A DNA stretch of 64,000 nt from NCBI GenBank assembly GCA_019218375.1, contig JAHUUK010000007.1:47413-111412 (forward strand). Direction: 5' to 3'. A model generated the notes under the pieces. That model searched no databases and was not told the origin of the DNA. It saw only the letters and a list, made by a program, of their open reading frames with translations. The DNA is from Dermabacteraceae bacterium TAE3-ERU5. Its GTDB lineage: Bacteria > Actinomycetota > Actinomycetes > Actinomycetales > Dermabacteraceae. Within the stretch, counting starts at the first letter, position 1. Each line of letters starts with the position of its first letter. Shown in pieces: positions 45,104 through 54,615 of the stretch. The position numbers and the translations under genes are program-made.

Positions 45104-47593
45104 CTACCCCAGGTAGTTGTTCTTCAGGCGGTAGATGAACGCCGCCATCGCGTCACGCTTGATCGGGCTCAGCGGCTGGTAGTTGCCGTCCTCCCAACCG
45201 GTAGTGATCTTGGCCTTTGCCAGCCACTTGATGTCGTCCGCGAACATGTCACCGGGCTTAACGTCGTTGAACGGTGCCGGGTCAGGCTGCGCAGCAACGT
45301 TTTCTTCACTCACGGCCGCCGAGCATTTGCCGGGGAACTTGGTGCAGAAGCGGTGCAGGAACGCCGCCATCGCGTCACGGTTCACGTCCTGGCCGGGTCG
45401 GAACGTGTTGTCCTCGCTCCAGCCGGTGCTGATGCCGCTCTCGCGCATCCAGGTGATTTCCTTGACGAATTGGCTACGGGAGATGTCGGTGAATGCCTTC
45501 GGATCGGCCTTCACCTCGGGCGATCCCGCCAGACGGTAGAGGAACGCAGCCATGGCTTCGCGAGAAACGTTACCCAGTGGGCGGTAGCTGCCGTCATCCC
45601 AACCGGTGGAGATGCCCTGCTCCAGCATCCACTGGATTTCGCCGCTGAACTTACGCCCGGCGGGAACGTCCGTCGCAACCTGCTTTTCGGCCACGGACAG
45701 CGTGCTCATCTGGATTGCTTCCTGCTGCTGGCGGAAATCACCGTGCACAACCACCTTGAGCGGCAGGGGAGCCTTGTTGGAATCCTGAGAAGCTCCCGTC
45801 TGGTACCACCAGCGGCGCATGTCGGCCGGGAAGTTATTGATGTATTCCGCCGGGAACGAGGCCGGGGAAGCGTCCTCGCCCTCGGGCTGGTAGGTGCGTC
45901 CCTCATAGTCCGGGGTCGCGGTGATGGTGACCGTATCGTCGGTTACCTGCATCTCGGACTTCTTGAAGGTGGCTACGGTGACTCGCTTGTAGCCTTCCGT
46001 GAGCAGTTCGTCGCCCTTCGGCAGCGTCCACTTAACGTCCATGCTGAGCGTGCCGCTGCCGTCCGGGTTAACTTTCAGCACCGGGGTGCCCAGCCAGGTC
46101 TTTAGTTCGGGAACCAGGTTGCGGTAATGATCGATCCGCAGACCGTCGGCCCAGGTCAATTCAGCAGATTTGTTCTTAACGTCTACCCAACCCTGCGCGC
46201 TGTCGAAGTTAAACTCGGCGTCCTTCTTGTTGACGCTCTTGCCCAGCGGCTCGGTCTCCCAAGCGCTGGTGTAGTTGTTGATACCCCAGGTGAAGGTGCC
46301 CTTTTCTACCGAAACGGACTTTGCGGGGGCGTCCGCGGCCGTTGCGCGTGCGGGGCCTTCCCAGTTTTCGTTGGGCTTGGTGCCGGGCTGCTGAGCATCC
46401 GGTTCCGGCCCGGCCGGGGTTTCGCCCTTGCCGGTATCGGTGATCGCGGCGCGGTCAATGATGCTTACGCGGCTGCCGTTCTTCACGTTGAAGGGGTGAG
46501 AAACGTAGAGGCGCCTGCCATCTTCGGAAACGGAAAGATCGCAAACGTTGGAGTCGGCACGCTTGTTACCGGTGCTGGGCGTTACGCCCAGCTTGGTGAA
46601 ATCGATGGTGCGTACCGCGCGGGTTTCGGGGTCCATCACCGAAACGCTGTTGGTGTACTTGTCCAGGCTGTAAAGCTCGTGGCTGACGGGGTTTACTTTC
46701 AGCCCCAGAGTCCATTCACCTACGCGTGCCAGCGGGCCGACGGGCTTCTTCGTCTTGATGTCGATGGTGACGATCTTGTCTTTGCCCTTTGTGGCCCAGG
46801 TGCTCTTGAAACCATCGTGCACACCCGCGTAAAGCAGGCCGCGCTCGCTATCCACGGCCAGGGTGGAGACTCGTCCGCCTACCTCTTCCCCGCCGTAGGA
46901 AAGGCTGCCGACGTTTACGGTGGCCGACGGCACCCACTGGTGGGCCACGGTGCTGTAGGCGGAAACGGTGCCGTCCTTACCGATAGCCATCCAGATCAGC
47001 TTGTTCTTGCTGTCGTAGGCGATATCGCCCGCTCCCGGATACTTTTCGTTGCTCAGCTGCACCGGGTCAGAGATTTCTCCCGTGGCGGGGTTTACGCGGA
47101 ACAGGTTCGCCTTGGAATCGCTCACGTAGAGCATTTTTTCTTCCGGCACGTAAAGCATCGCCTTGGGGAACTTCGGCAGTTCCTGGGAGGTGATCTCGCG
47201 TATCAAAGAGCCGTCCGCAGGGTTCGTGACGCTGATTTTCTGCGTCCGATAGGCCAGCGTGTAAAGCTCGCTGCCATCGCTGTTCATAGCGAAGTAGGCG
47301 ACCTCCGCGAGGGGCAGCGCCCACTCGGTTTCGCTGGCGGCCAGGGTGTCGGTGCCAAGCCAGGTGACGGAGGCCCCTGCCTGCTGCGGCTTTTCCTTAG
47401 CCAGGTAGAGGCGGGGGCTGTTGGGATCGTGCACCAACGCGCAGGCTGTTTCGCCCGCCAGCACGGTCTTGTTGTATGTGTAGTCCTGGTTGATCTGTTC
47501 TTCAGCGTGAGCGGTTACCGCTAGGGGGAGAGTGATGCTCACTGCGCTGAGAGACGAAACCAGTGCTAAGCGTAGTTTCCTACCGAAAATCAC
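45104..47593 (-). CDS. Secreted beta-propeller/HtaA-like protein with three SLH-like repeats
   Basis: A GTG at 47593 opens an 829-residue protein. It has a signal peptide (VSITLPLAVTAHA), a YncE-like beta-propeller at about residues 45-385, a Pro/Ala linker, and a segment at about 430-600 with GTFTWGINNYTSAWE and LRIDHYRNLVPELKTWLG that resembles the haem-binding HtaA domain. Three SLH-like repeats end the protein, with cores ISTGWDDGSYRP and ITTGWEDGNYQP. A strong DtxR-like box lies 28 bases before the start. I infer a surface protein for haem or iron capture; the HtaA assignment is moderate. Confidence 0.82.
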   Translation of the reverse strand: MIFGRKLRLALVSSLSAVSITLPLAVTAHAEEQINQDYTYNKTVLAGETACALVHDPNSPRLYLAKEKPQQAGASVTWLGTDTLAASETEWALPLAEVAYFAMNSDGSELYTLAYRTQKISVTNPADGSLIREITSQELPKFPKAMLYVPEEKMLYVSDSKANLFRVNPATGEISDPVQLSNEKYPGAGDIAYDSKNKLIWMAIGKDGTVSAYSTVAHQWVPSATVNVGSLSYGGEEVGGRVSTLAVDSERGLLYAGVHDGFKSTWATKGKDKIVTIDIKTKKPVGPLARVGEWTLGLKVNPVSHELYSLDKYTNSVSVMDPETRAVRTIDFTKLGVTPSTGNKRADSNVCDLSVSEDGRRLYVSHPFNVKNGSRVSIIDRAAITDTGKGETPAGPEPDAQQPGTKPNENWEGPARATAADAPAKSVSVEKGTFTWGINNYTSAWETEPLGKSVNKKDAEFNFDSAQGWVDVKNKSAELTWADGLRIDHYRNLVPELKTWLGTPVLKVNPDGSGTLSMDVKWTLPKGDELLTEGYKRVTVATFKKSEMQVTDDTVTITATPDYEGRTYQPEGEDASPASFPAEYINNFPADMRRWWYQTGASQDSNKAPLPLKVVVHGDFRQQQEAIQMSTLSVAEKQVATDVPAGRKFSGEIQWMLEQGISTGWDDGSYRPLGNVSREAMAAFLYRLAGSPEVKADPKAFTDISRSQFVKEITWMRESGISTGWSEDNTFRPGQDVNRDAMAAFLHRFCTKFPGKCSAAVSEENVAAQPDPAPFNDVKPGDMFADDIKWLAKAKITTGWEDGNYQPLSPIKRDAMAAFIYRLKNNYLG

Positions 47594-47620
47594 GAGGTTT
47601 AAGCCCTTCCCAGTTGAAAA

Positions 47621-47639
47621 TGAGGTAAGGCTAACCTAG
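47621..47639 (-). promoter_or_regulatory. DtxR/IdeR-like iron box upstream of HtaA-like SLH gene
   Basis: TGAGGTAAGGCTAACCTAG on the plus strand matches 16 of 19 consensus positions (TTAGGTTAGGCTAACCTAA). It is the best of three such boxes in the window. Confidence 0.8.
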
Positions 47640-47788
47640 CCGATAAACGGTTTGGGGCGGAACGCCTGCGAAGGGGCCAATGTATGAGACTCTCGCCATA
47701 TATTCGGGGAGCCTTTTTAGAGGCATAAAGCCAGGTTGGGGCAGGTTTTGCACCTGCCGCAACCCGGCTTCTTGGCTTGGCGGGAGGG

Positions 47789-48118
47789 TTACTTCTTGCC
47801 CGGCGTGGTGTCCACCATTACCTCGTAGTGGCGCACCTCGGAGTTCGTGTTCGTCCCCTCCAGGAGCTTCTTGCGCACATCCTTTTCGTGCTGGTCCATG
47901 TACTTGCGGCTCTCGCGCCAGGCCGCGTACGCGTCTTCGTCACGCCAGTAGGTGATGACGATCCAGCGGCCATCGGCGGGGTCGGTCGGCTTGCAGACGC
48001 GGAAGCCCTCGTAGCCATCCAGGCCTTCCATCTTGGCGCCGTTGGCCTTGAAGCGTTCGATGATTACATCGGCATTTTCGGCGGGAAGCGTGATCTGATT
48101 TGTGACAACTATGCTCAT
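47789..48118 (-). CDS. IsdG/HmoA-type haem-degrading monooxygenase (ABM fold)
   Basis: The 109-residue ferredoxin-like protein has Asn7, Trp67 and His77, exactly the residue numbers of the catalytic triad of staphylococcal IsdG; they lie in VVTNQI, AYAAWRES and MDQHEKD. Such enzymes open the haem ring to release iron. It lies just upstream of the iron-box-controlled HtaA-like gene and in the same orientation, but the box itself lies downstream of it. A generic ABM-fold enzyme is the alternative. Confidence 0.82.
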   Translation of the reverse strand: MSIVVTNQITLPAENADVIIERFKANGAKMEGLDGYEGFRVCKPTDPADGRWIVITYWRDEDAYAAWRESRKYMDQHEKDVRKKLLEGTNTNSEVRHYEVMVDTTPGKK

Positions 48119-48166
48119 GCCGCAATGCTAGACCCGCGCCGCCGGGATGGGTAAGGGCCGTATCGG

Positions 48167-49528
48167 TTAGGCGGGTTTGCCGGAGGTTTTGCGGTTCACC
48201 CACTGCCTCACAGAGGGGGCGCTCATCGCGAGCACCACCAGCACAGAGGTGCCGCCGTCCAGCAGGCTGGTGAACGGGATGGCCTCGGTTGCGCTGAGGA
48301 TAGTTAGTTGGGTGAATGCCGACAGGCCGGTGATCACAAGCAGGGCTAGCCGCGCCCAACGGAAGCGTTTTAGGGTGAGCAGTAGCAGCAGGATCTGCAG
48401 GGCTAGTACCAGCGCCGAGCCGGTGAGGGTGAGCGCGATGAGGACTATCTCCGCGTCCTTCAGGTTGCTGTGCTCCAGCCATAGATTGCTCCCGGTGAGG
48501 GCAGTGAGCAGGGTCTGGGTTGCCAGGAACAGACCCACCCAGTTGAGCGAGCTAGGTGGAACCTCGTGGTCCAGTGCCTTACCGGGGATGCGGATGGGGG
48601 AGGAATCGGCCTGGGTGATGTCGGCCCCGGCATCGCGTGCACGCTGGGCTGCCCCGGCTACGTTCAGGATTGGCATGTTGCCGTCCGTGAATACCGTGTC
48701 ACCGCCACCGTTGCGGGCGTGGAAGGCGGGGGAGAAGTTCTCTATAACCTCTATCCGGCAGGCGGGATCGGCATAGCGGACGGTTTCGATGATGTAGTCG
48801 CGTTCAGCGTCGATGTCGTCGTCGATCTTGTGTGTGACCTGGAGCGTGAGGGTGGAAAGCCCGACCGAGGCGTCGTAACTACCTGCGGCGAGCCATTCGA
48901 CCCTTTCGCCGCCGGGGAGCCGCCACCCCTCCGGCACGCGCCAAAAGCGCACGTGGTGGCGCTGGGCGGCGCTGCCATCAACCTCCTGCTGGTAAGCGAA
49001 GGCCTGCTGGTTGCCGAACAGGTAAAGGCTGGAGACGGGGGCGGCCTTGTAGGACTTGCCGGTGAGGGAGGAAACGATGATGCCGAGGGAGCTGCGCAGC
49101 GTAATCGGATCTGCTTTCACCCAGCCCGCGCGGTGCATGGCCGCGTGAATATCTTCTTCCGTGCCTAGCAGTGCTAGGTTTACCGGATCGCCCAGCAGGC
49201 CGTCGCCGGTTTTGGTGCGTGAAATGAAATAGTCGGGCAGGTAGAGGGTGGTAAATAGCTGGTGCATGCGTGGCAGCGCCAGATATGCCAGCACCGCCCA
49301 AAACATGATCAGCAGCACCACGCTGTGCCAGGCCAGGGTGAGGCCCGACAGCAGCACGATCCAGGCAAACCAAAAAGTCAGCAGCAACCCCGCCGCCGCG
49401 AAAGCGCTATCCAGCAGACTGTATATACGGCCCTTACTGGGGCGGTGAGGCTTTCCGTCTGCCCGATAAACAGGTTGCTTAGTGGGCAGCGGGTACTGCG
49501 CGTCGGTCAAAGACTGCTGCTGGGGCAT
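48167..49528 (-). CDS. LssY C-terminal-domain membrane protein
   Basis: The 453-residue protein has two N-terminal membrane helices, a soluble region resembling the LssY_C domain (LLGDPVNLALLGTEEDI, AGWVKADPIT, RHHVRFWRVP) and three C-terminal helices. LssY_C function is unknown; some members are fused to phosphatases or transporters. It lies 48 bases upstream of the haem oxygenase-like gene in the same orientation and may be cotranscribed. Confidence 0.75.
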   Translation of the reverse strand: MPQQQSLTDAQYPLPTKQPVYRADGKPHRPSKGRIYSLLDSAFAAAGLLLTFWFAWIVLLSGLTLAWHSVVLLIMFWAVLAYLALPRMHQLFTTLYLPDYFISRTKTGDGLLGDPVNLALLGTEEDIHAAMHRAGWVKADPITLRSSLGIIVSSLTGKSYKAAPVSSLYLFGNQQAFAYQQEVDGSAAQRHHVRFWRVPEGWRLPGGERVEWLAAGSYDASVGLSTLTLQVTHKIDDDIDAERDYIIETVRYADPACRIEVIENFSPAFHARNGGGDTVFTDGNMPILNVAGAAQRARDAGADITQADSSPIRIPGKALDHEVPPSSLNWVGLFLATQTLLTALTGSNLWLEHSNLKDAEIVLIALTLTGSALVLALQILLLLLTLKRFRWARLALLVITGLSAFTQLTILSATEAIPFTSLLDGGTSVLVVLAMSAPSVRQWVNRKTSGKPA

Positions 49529-49595
49529 GCTATTTCCTCACGTCGAATACGACCTAAGGATATAAGGCGCTGCCGCTGTCGGCGGCGGGAATGTG

Positions 49596-50180
49596 TTAAA
49601 GCGTGGATACTCCTGCGGCGGGGAGCTCCCGATCCAGCGTGTGCGCTATTTTTTCGGGGTTTATCCCGACGCACATTTCGCGCCACAGGGTGGTGGTGAA
49701 GCCTTCCCGCGCGGCGTCCAGGGCGCTTGCGCGCACACAGTAGTCGGTGGCAATGCCGGCCACGGTCAGATGGGTTATGCCCGCATCGCGCAGGGCCTGC
49801 GTTAGCGTGTGGCCATCCGCGGTGTTGCCTTCGAATCCCGAATAGGCGGCGCTGTACTGCCCCTTCTTAACCGATATCAGCACGCCGTGCGCTTCCAGCG
49901 CATCTGCTAGGGGGGAGACAATCTCGGCTCCGGGAGTGCCTGCTACGCAGTGCGGGGGCCAGGAATCTACGTAATCGGGGCTTTCGCTGAAGTGGTTGCC
50001 GGGGTCGATGTGCCAGTCCTGGGTAGTAACTATCGCATCGAATCGCGGGCTTGCGGAGGTCCGATTCGCGGATACTGCCTCGGCGAGCCTGGCGGCTAGT
50101 TGCCTGCCGCCGGTGACGGCCAGCGAGCCGTCCTCGACGAAGTCGTTTTGGACATCGACGATGAGTAGTGCGTGTTTCAT
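49596..50180 (-). CDS. pncA: Nicotinamidase
   Basis: The 194-residue isochorismatase-fold enzyme has the catalytic triad Asp9, Lys106 and Cys148 (LIVDVQNDF, SVKKGQYS, ATDYCV) and zinc ligands Asp55, His57 and His63. It hydrolyses nicotinamide (and pyrazinamide) to nicotinate for NAD salvage. Confidence 0.92.
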   Translation of the reverse strand: MKHALLIVDVQNDFVEDGSLAVTGGRQLAARLAEAVSANRTSASPRFDAIVTTQDWHIDPGNHFSESPDYVDSWPPHCVAGTPGAEIVSPLADALEAHGVLISVKKGQYSAAYSGFEGNTADGHTLTQALRDAGITHLTVAGIATDYCVRASALDAAREGFTTTLWREMCVGINPEKIAHTLDRELPAAGVSTL

Positions 50181-50377
50181 GATCGCGCCTTTCCGGGCCT
50201 CGCCAGCAGCGGGACTATCGGGACTGTTTTCTACCCTACGCTCGGCAGTTTAACGGCATTTCCGCTATTTGACCTGCAATTTTGCCCTGCGCCATAAGCG
50301 TTTTGTGATCCGCTGACAGCCGGGACGTCTGACAACTAGCATTTTGTTTAAAGCCTTAACTTGAAAGGAGAAAGCCG

Positions 50378-51529
50378 ATGGCTCACAGAATGATCTTCAA
50401 CCAGACCTCCTACTTTGGACGTGGCGCAATCGAGAACCTGGTTCCCGAACTGCGTGCGCGCAACCTCACCAAGGCGCTGCTGATTACCGACGCGATTTTG
50501 GTAGAAACGGGGCTGGTCAAGAAGATTACTGACCTGCTCGATGCAGCAGATTTCCCGTACCAGGTTTTCTCCGATATCGCTCCCAACCCGCCGGTAGAAA
50601 ATGTGAAGGCGGGCGTGGCCGCGTTCCAGGAGTCGGGCGCAGACGTACTTATCGGTCTGGGCGGTGGCTCCCCGCAGGACACCGCGAAGGCTGTCGGGAT
50701 CATCGCCGCAAATCCCGAGTTCTCTGACGTCCTCTCCCTGGAGGGTGTGGCCGACACCAAACACCCCTCGATCCCGATCATCGGCATCCCCACCACCGCC
50801 GGTACCGCGTCCGAAACCACCATCAACTACGTCATCACCGACACCGAGAACCAGCGCAAGTTCGTCTGCGTTGACCCGCACGACATCCCGGTGCTCGCGA
50901 TCGTGGACCCCGACCTCACCGACTCGATGCCGCGCTCCCTCAAGGTGGCTACCGGCCTGGACGCGCTCACCCACGCTATCGAGGGCTACATCACCAAGGG
51001 AGCCTGGGAACTGTCGGACTCCGTGCACCTGACCGCGATCAAGATGATCGCCGCAAACCTGCAGAAGTCGGCTGACGGCAACCTCGAAGCCGGGGAGAAG
51101 ATGGCCTACGCCAGCTACATCGCGGGCATGGGGTATTCGAACGTTGGCCTCGGCCTGGTGCACGGTATGGCGCACCCGCTGGGCGGGCGCTACGACGCTC
51201 CGCACGGCGTCGCCAACGGTATTCTGCTGGCCCCGGTCATGCGCTACAACGCCGAATACACGGGAGAAAAGTACCGCGACATCGCCGCCGCATTCGGTGT
51301 GGAGGACGCCTACACCCTGCCGCTGGCAGAGGCTCGCGCGGCCGCCTGCGATGCGGTGGCGAAGCTGACCGCCGACCTGGGTAACCCGGTTTCGATCTCC
51401 GAGGTAGGAGTCGGCCAGGATGGTCTGGATGCCCTGGCCGACGACGCTTTCGCAGACGTCTGCACCCCCGGCAACCCGCGCCCGGCCACCCGCGACGAGA
51501 TCCGCGAAATCTACGCCTCGCTGCTTTAA
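50378..51529 (+). CDS. fucO: Iron-containing alcohol dehydrogenase, lactaldehyde-reductase (FucO)-like
   Basis: The 383-residue protein has GLGGGSPQDTAKA for NAD, PTTAGTASETT, and metal ligands in TGLDALTHAIEGYI, GLVHGMAHPLGG and APHGVANGI. It resembles FucO, which reduces lactaldehyde to 1,2-propanediol, but related enzymes act on other aldehydes. A strong ribosome site GAAAGGAG and C-ending codons suggest high expression. It stands alone between promoters. Confidence 0.85.
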   Translation: MAHRMIFNQTSYFGRGAIENLVPELRARNLTKALLITDAILVETGLVKKITDLLDAADFPYQVFSDIAPNPPVENVKAGVAAFQESGADVLIGLGGGSPQDTAKAVGIIAANPEFSDVLSLEGVADTKHPSIPIIGIPTTAGTASETTINYVITDTENQRKFVCVDPHDIPVLAIVDPDLTDSMPRSLKVATGLDALTHAIEGYITKGAWELSDSVHLTAIKMIAANLQKSADGNLEAGEKMAYASYIAGMGYSNVGLGLVHGMAHPLGGRYDAPHGVANGILLAPVMRYNAEYTGEKYRDIAAAFGVEDAYTLPLAEARAAACDAVAKLTADLGNPVSISEVGVGQDGLDALADDAFADVCTPGNPRPATRDEIREIYASLL

Positions 51530-51541
51530 AAACCGGCGCTA

Positions 51542-51588
51542 AGAAAAGCCCTCCCATCGTGGATTAGCACAGATGGGAGGGCTTTTCT
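51542..51588 (+). terminator. Terminator after the fucO-like gene
   Basis: Arms AGAAAAGCCCTCCCATC and GATGGGAGGGCTTTTCT pair perfectly over 17 bases around a 13-base loop. Confidence 0.92.
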
Positions 51589-51663
51589 AGTCTGAAATTA
51601 CAGTGGTGTCTCGTGTTAGCCTTTGGCTGGAATTTGGCGATTCCCTTACCTCAAAGGAGAGCT

Positions 51664-54348
51664 ATGAGCTATCGCAAATTGGCACCAAAGCTGGTGTCCG
51701 CGGCATCAACCGCAGCGGTGATCTTAGGTATGGGGCTTATCTCCATGCCCGCCGCTAACGCATTAGATAATGACCTGGCGAAGACCCCGCCGATGGGCTG
51801 GAACTCTTGGAACCAGGTGCGCTGTTACGACCTGAGCGAGGAGGTCGTTAAGACCGCCATCGATTCGATCGCTGACCGTGGCCTTGCGGAAAAGGGCTAT
51901 GAATACGTGGTCATTGATGACTGCTGGCAGGGCGGCCGCGACCCGGAAACGAACAAGCTGTTTTCTGACGAAAAGCGGTTCCCGAACGGCATTAAATGGC
52001 TGGCCGACTACGCCCATTCACGCGGCCTGAAGCTCGGTATCTACGGTGTTCCGGGCGATGAAACCTGCGCGAACCACTGGGACAGCTACAAGATTAAGAA
52101 CCTCGGCAGTTACGGCTACGAAGAGATCGACGCCAAGACCTACGAAGAGTGGGGCGTCGATTACCTCAAATACGACTGGTGCCGCGCCGACGAAACCCTG
52201 GGCTTGAAGCGTCAGCCCAGCTTCAAGAAGATGCGCGACGAACTGGCCAAGCTTAATCGGCCGATCGTGTACGGCATTTCCGAATACGGGGATGAGAACC
52301 CGTGGGAATGGGGGAGCGAGGTAGCTAACCTCTGGCGCACCACCCACGATATTCAGCCCACCTGGGGATCGGTTAAGCACATCATCGACTCGCAGGCACC
52401 CCTTGCGAAGTATTCCGGTCCCGGCGGCTGGAACGATCCCGACATGCTGCAGATCGGGAACGGCAGCTTCGGCAACAAACAGAACCCGAACTACCTGGCA
52501 GAAAACCGCTCCCACTTCGGCATGTGGTCCATGCTGGCAGCGCCCCTCTTCCTCGGCACCGACATGTCGCGTCTGCCCGATGAAATCGTGGAGATCGTCG
52601 GAAATGAAGAGGTGGTAGCTATCGACCAGGACGCGCTGGGCAAGCAGGCGTCGCGAATCGCGAACCGTAACGGGCTTGAGGTTTGGGCACGTCCCCTGGC
52701 TAACGGGGACACCGCCGTGGCGCTGTTTAACTCGACCAATCGCCCGGCCACGGTTTCCACCACCCTGGCCGACCTCGGGCTGGAGGGAAACAGCTACGTT
52801 GCCCGCGACCTCTGGAACAGGCGGGACGTAGCGAACGTGCATGATGTCGTGGGCACCGAGGTTGGTGCGCGCGACACGGTGATCTACCGGCTGCGTCCGG
52901 GGACCGACAAGACCCTGCCCGGCGGTGTCCTTGGCGTGGACGGTTCCGGCGTTGTTGGCCAGGGTGAGGAAACTAGCCTGAAGGTCAAGCTCAGCAACTA
53001 CACCGACGAAGCGTTGACCGATCTGCGGGTTGAGGTAACCGGTGCAGAAAACGCTATCGAAGTGGTCGACGGCAGCCTGAACGTGAAGCGGGTGGCTGGA
53101 GGTGAGTCGGCTACTTTGCGGGTTAAATTGCGCGCCAGCGAAGACGCGGTGAAGCAGAACTACGGGCTACCGGTACGGGTTACCTGGCAGGGTGGCGAGA
53201 TGGAAGGCACCCTAAACGTGGCGGTCAGCACCGCAACCCCGAAGGGGGAACAAAACCTGGCCGACATTGAACCGTTGAGCGCGACCAGCGGCTGGGCAAG
53301 CGTGCAGCGAAATAAATCGGTTGACGGCAACCCGCTCACGATCAACGGCAAGGTTTACGAGACGGGATATGGCGCTAACTCGCCGTCCGATATCGAGTTC
53401 CGCCTCGGCGCAAACTGCAAGACCCTGACCGGCAAGCTCGGCGTGGACGATGACACCAAGGGGGGAGACCCGAAATGGGGGCACCCGTCGATCAACGGTG
53501 TCATTTCTGGCGACGGCACTACGCTCTGGGAAACCTCCAAGGTGCTGAGGTATCAGGAGGCCGAAGAATTCACCGTTGATGTGACCGGCGTGCAGACCCT
53601 GAAACTGCATGCGGGCATCGGCGGCGATAAGAACGCCTATGATCATGCGGACTGGGTTGATCTGCACCTAAGCTGCAACGATGAGGTAACTACCGAGCCG
53701 GAGGAGCCGCAGCCCGCTCCGGAAATGGAATTGGTACGGGCTGAGGCCACCGCTCCCGAAGCGGCCGTGTTCGCTGACGTTGCCGCCAACCGCATGTTTG
53801 CCGGTGAGATCGCCTGGATGCGAGAGAAGGGCATTTCTACAGGCTGGGCGGATGGTACGTTCCGGCCAAGCGACCAGATTCGCCGCGATGCGATGGCCGC
53901 CTTCCTCTACCGCCTGGCGGGATCGCCGGAGGTGAAGACCAGCCCGCGCGCTTTCAAGGACGTACCGCGCAGCCACCCCTTCTATAAGGAGATTCAGTGG
54001 ATGCGTGCCAGCGGCCTTTCGACCGGTTGGGACGACGGCACCTACCGTCCGAATGAGCCGGTTAAGCGCGACGCCATGGCTGCGTTCCTGCACCGACTGT
54101 GCACGAACAGCCCCGACGTTTGTTCGCCCGCGTTCCAGGACAAGGGGATGGAGTCCGTGCCGGCCATGCAGTTCACGGACGTTAACGAGGACACCGTTTT
54201 CGGTGCCGACATCGCCTGGCTGAGCCGCACCAAGGTGACCACCGGTTGGGAGGACGGCACGTTCCGGCCGAACGAACCAATCACCCGTGACGCGATGGCC
54301 GCGTTCCTTTACCGCCTGGTGAACAACCAGTGGCAGGAGAAGGAGTGA
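51664..54348 (+). CDS. Secreted GH27 alpha-galactosidase with NEW3, NPCBM and three SLH-like repeats
   Basis: The ATG at 51664 follows AAGGAGAG, giving 894 residues. After a signal peptide comes a GH27 domain starting TPPMGWNSWN; nucleophile Asp171 is in YLKYDWC and acid/base Asp258 in GGWNDPDMLQ. A NEW3-like domain (SNYTDEALTDLRVEV) and an NPCBM domain (LSATSGWASVQRNKSVDG) follow, then three SLH-like repeats with the STGWADGTFRP core. It should release terminal alpha-galactose from glycans at the cell surface. No sugar transporter is adjacent. Confidence 0.92.
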   Translation: MSYRKLAPKLVSAASTAAVILGMGLISMPAANALDNDLAKTPPMGWNSWNQVRCYDLSEEVVKTAIDSIADRGLAEKGYEYVVIDDCWQGGRDPETNKLFSDEKRFPNGIKWLADYAHSRGLKLGIYGVPGDETCANHWDSYKIKNLGSYGYEEIDAKTYEEWGVDYLKYDWCRADETLGLKRQPSFKKMRDELAKLNRPIVYGISEYGDENPWEWGSEVANLWRTTHDIQPTWGSVKHIIDSQAPLAKYSGPGGWNDPDMLQIGNGSFGNKQNPNYLAENRSHFGMWSMLAAPLFLGTDMSRLPDEIVEIVGNEEVVAIDQDALGKQASRIANRNGLEVWARPLANGDTAVALFNSTNRPATVSTTLADLGLEGNSYVARDLWNRRDVANVHDVVGTEVGARDTVIYRLRPGTDKTLPGGVLGVDGSGVVGQGEETSLKVKLSNYTDEALTDLRVEVTGAENAIEVVDGSLNVKRVAGGESATLRVKLRASEDAVKQNYGLPVRVTWQGGEMEGTLNVAVSTATPKGEQNLADIEPLSATSGWASVQRNKSVDGNPLTINGKVYETGYGANSPSDIEFRLGANCKTLTGKLGVDDDTKGGDPKWGHPSINGVISGDGTTLWETSKVLRYQEAEEFTVDVTGVQTLKLHAGIGGDKNAYDHADWVDLHLSCNDEVTTEPEEPQPAPEMELVRAEATAPEAAVFADVAANRMFAGEIAWMREKGISTGWADGTFRPSDQIRRDAMAAFLYRLAGSPEVKTSPRAFKDVPRSHPFYKEIQWMRASGLSTGWDDGTYRPNEPVKRDAMAAFLHRLCTNSPDVCSPAFQDKGMESVPAMQFTDVNEDTVFGADIAWLSRTKVTTGWEDGTFRPNEPITRDAMAAFLYRLVNNQWQEKE

Positions 54349-54388
54349 GCAACCGTGCGTGACGGCCGTTAGACCGGAGGCATAAAAA

Positions 54389-54429
54389 GGAGGGGGCGTT
54401 GCCCGGTTTAGCCGGACAGCGCCCCCTCC
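54389..54429 (+). terminator. Hairpin after the alpha-galactosidase gene
   Basis: GGAGGGGGCG pairs with CGCCCCCTCC, with an inner CCGG/CCGG stem. A T-poor terminator that marks the border to the AT-richer segment. Confidence 0.75.
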
Positions 54430-54486
54430 GTGCTGTGTTGGATTGAGGCTTTGCTGATAAGTCTCCTGCTGGCAGGTTATATTCTG

Positions 54487-54590
54487 ATGTGACTGCTAAC
54501 TCTTGTGGCTTACCCTGGCTAGGTATACGCTTGCACATAACACGACCGGTTTCCGCCCTATTTAGCTAGGGTCCAGGGCCGGTCTTTTTT
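54487..54590 (+). ncRNA. Candidate structured RNA upstream of the Abi gene, ending in a terminator hairpin
   Basis: A TATATT -10 candidate lies at 54478-54483. Hand folding of the following 100 bases gives a closing stem ATGTG (54487-54491) with CACAT (54534-54538), an inner stem TACC with GGTA (54511-54514, 54522-54525), and a 3' two-part hairpin: GACCGG with CCGGTC outside, CCCTA with TAGGG inside, then six T at 54585-54590. CCCTGG at 54513-54518 is complementary to the internal-loop CCAGGG at 54573-54578, a possible pseudoknot. Abi_2/AbiF genes are known to be preceded by such RNAs. Not verified by alignment. Confidence 0.5.
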
Positions 54591-54615
54591 ATCCCGTGGA
54601 GGAGGGGATGGCGAA

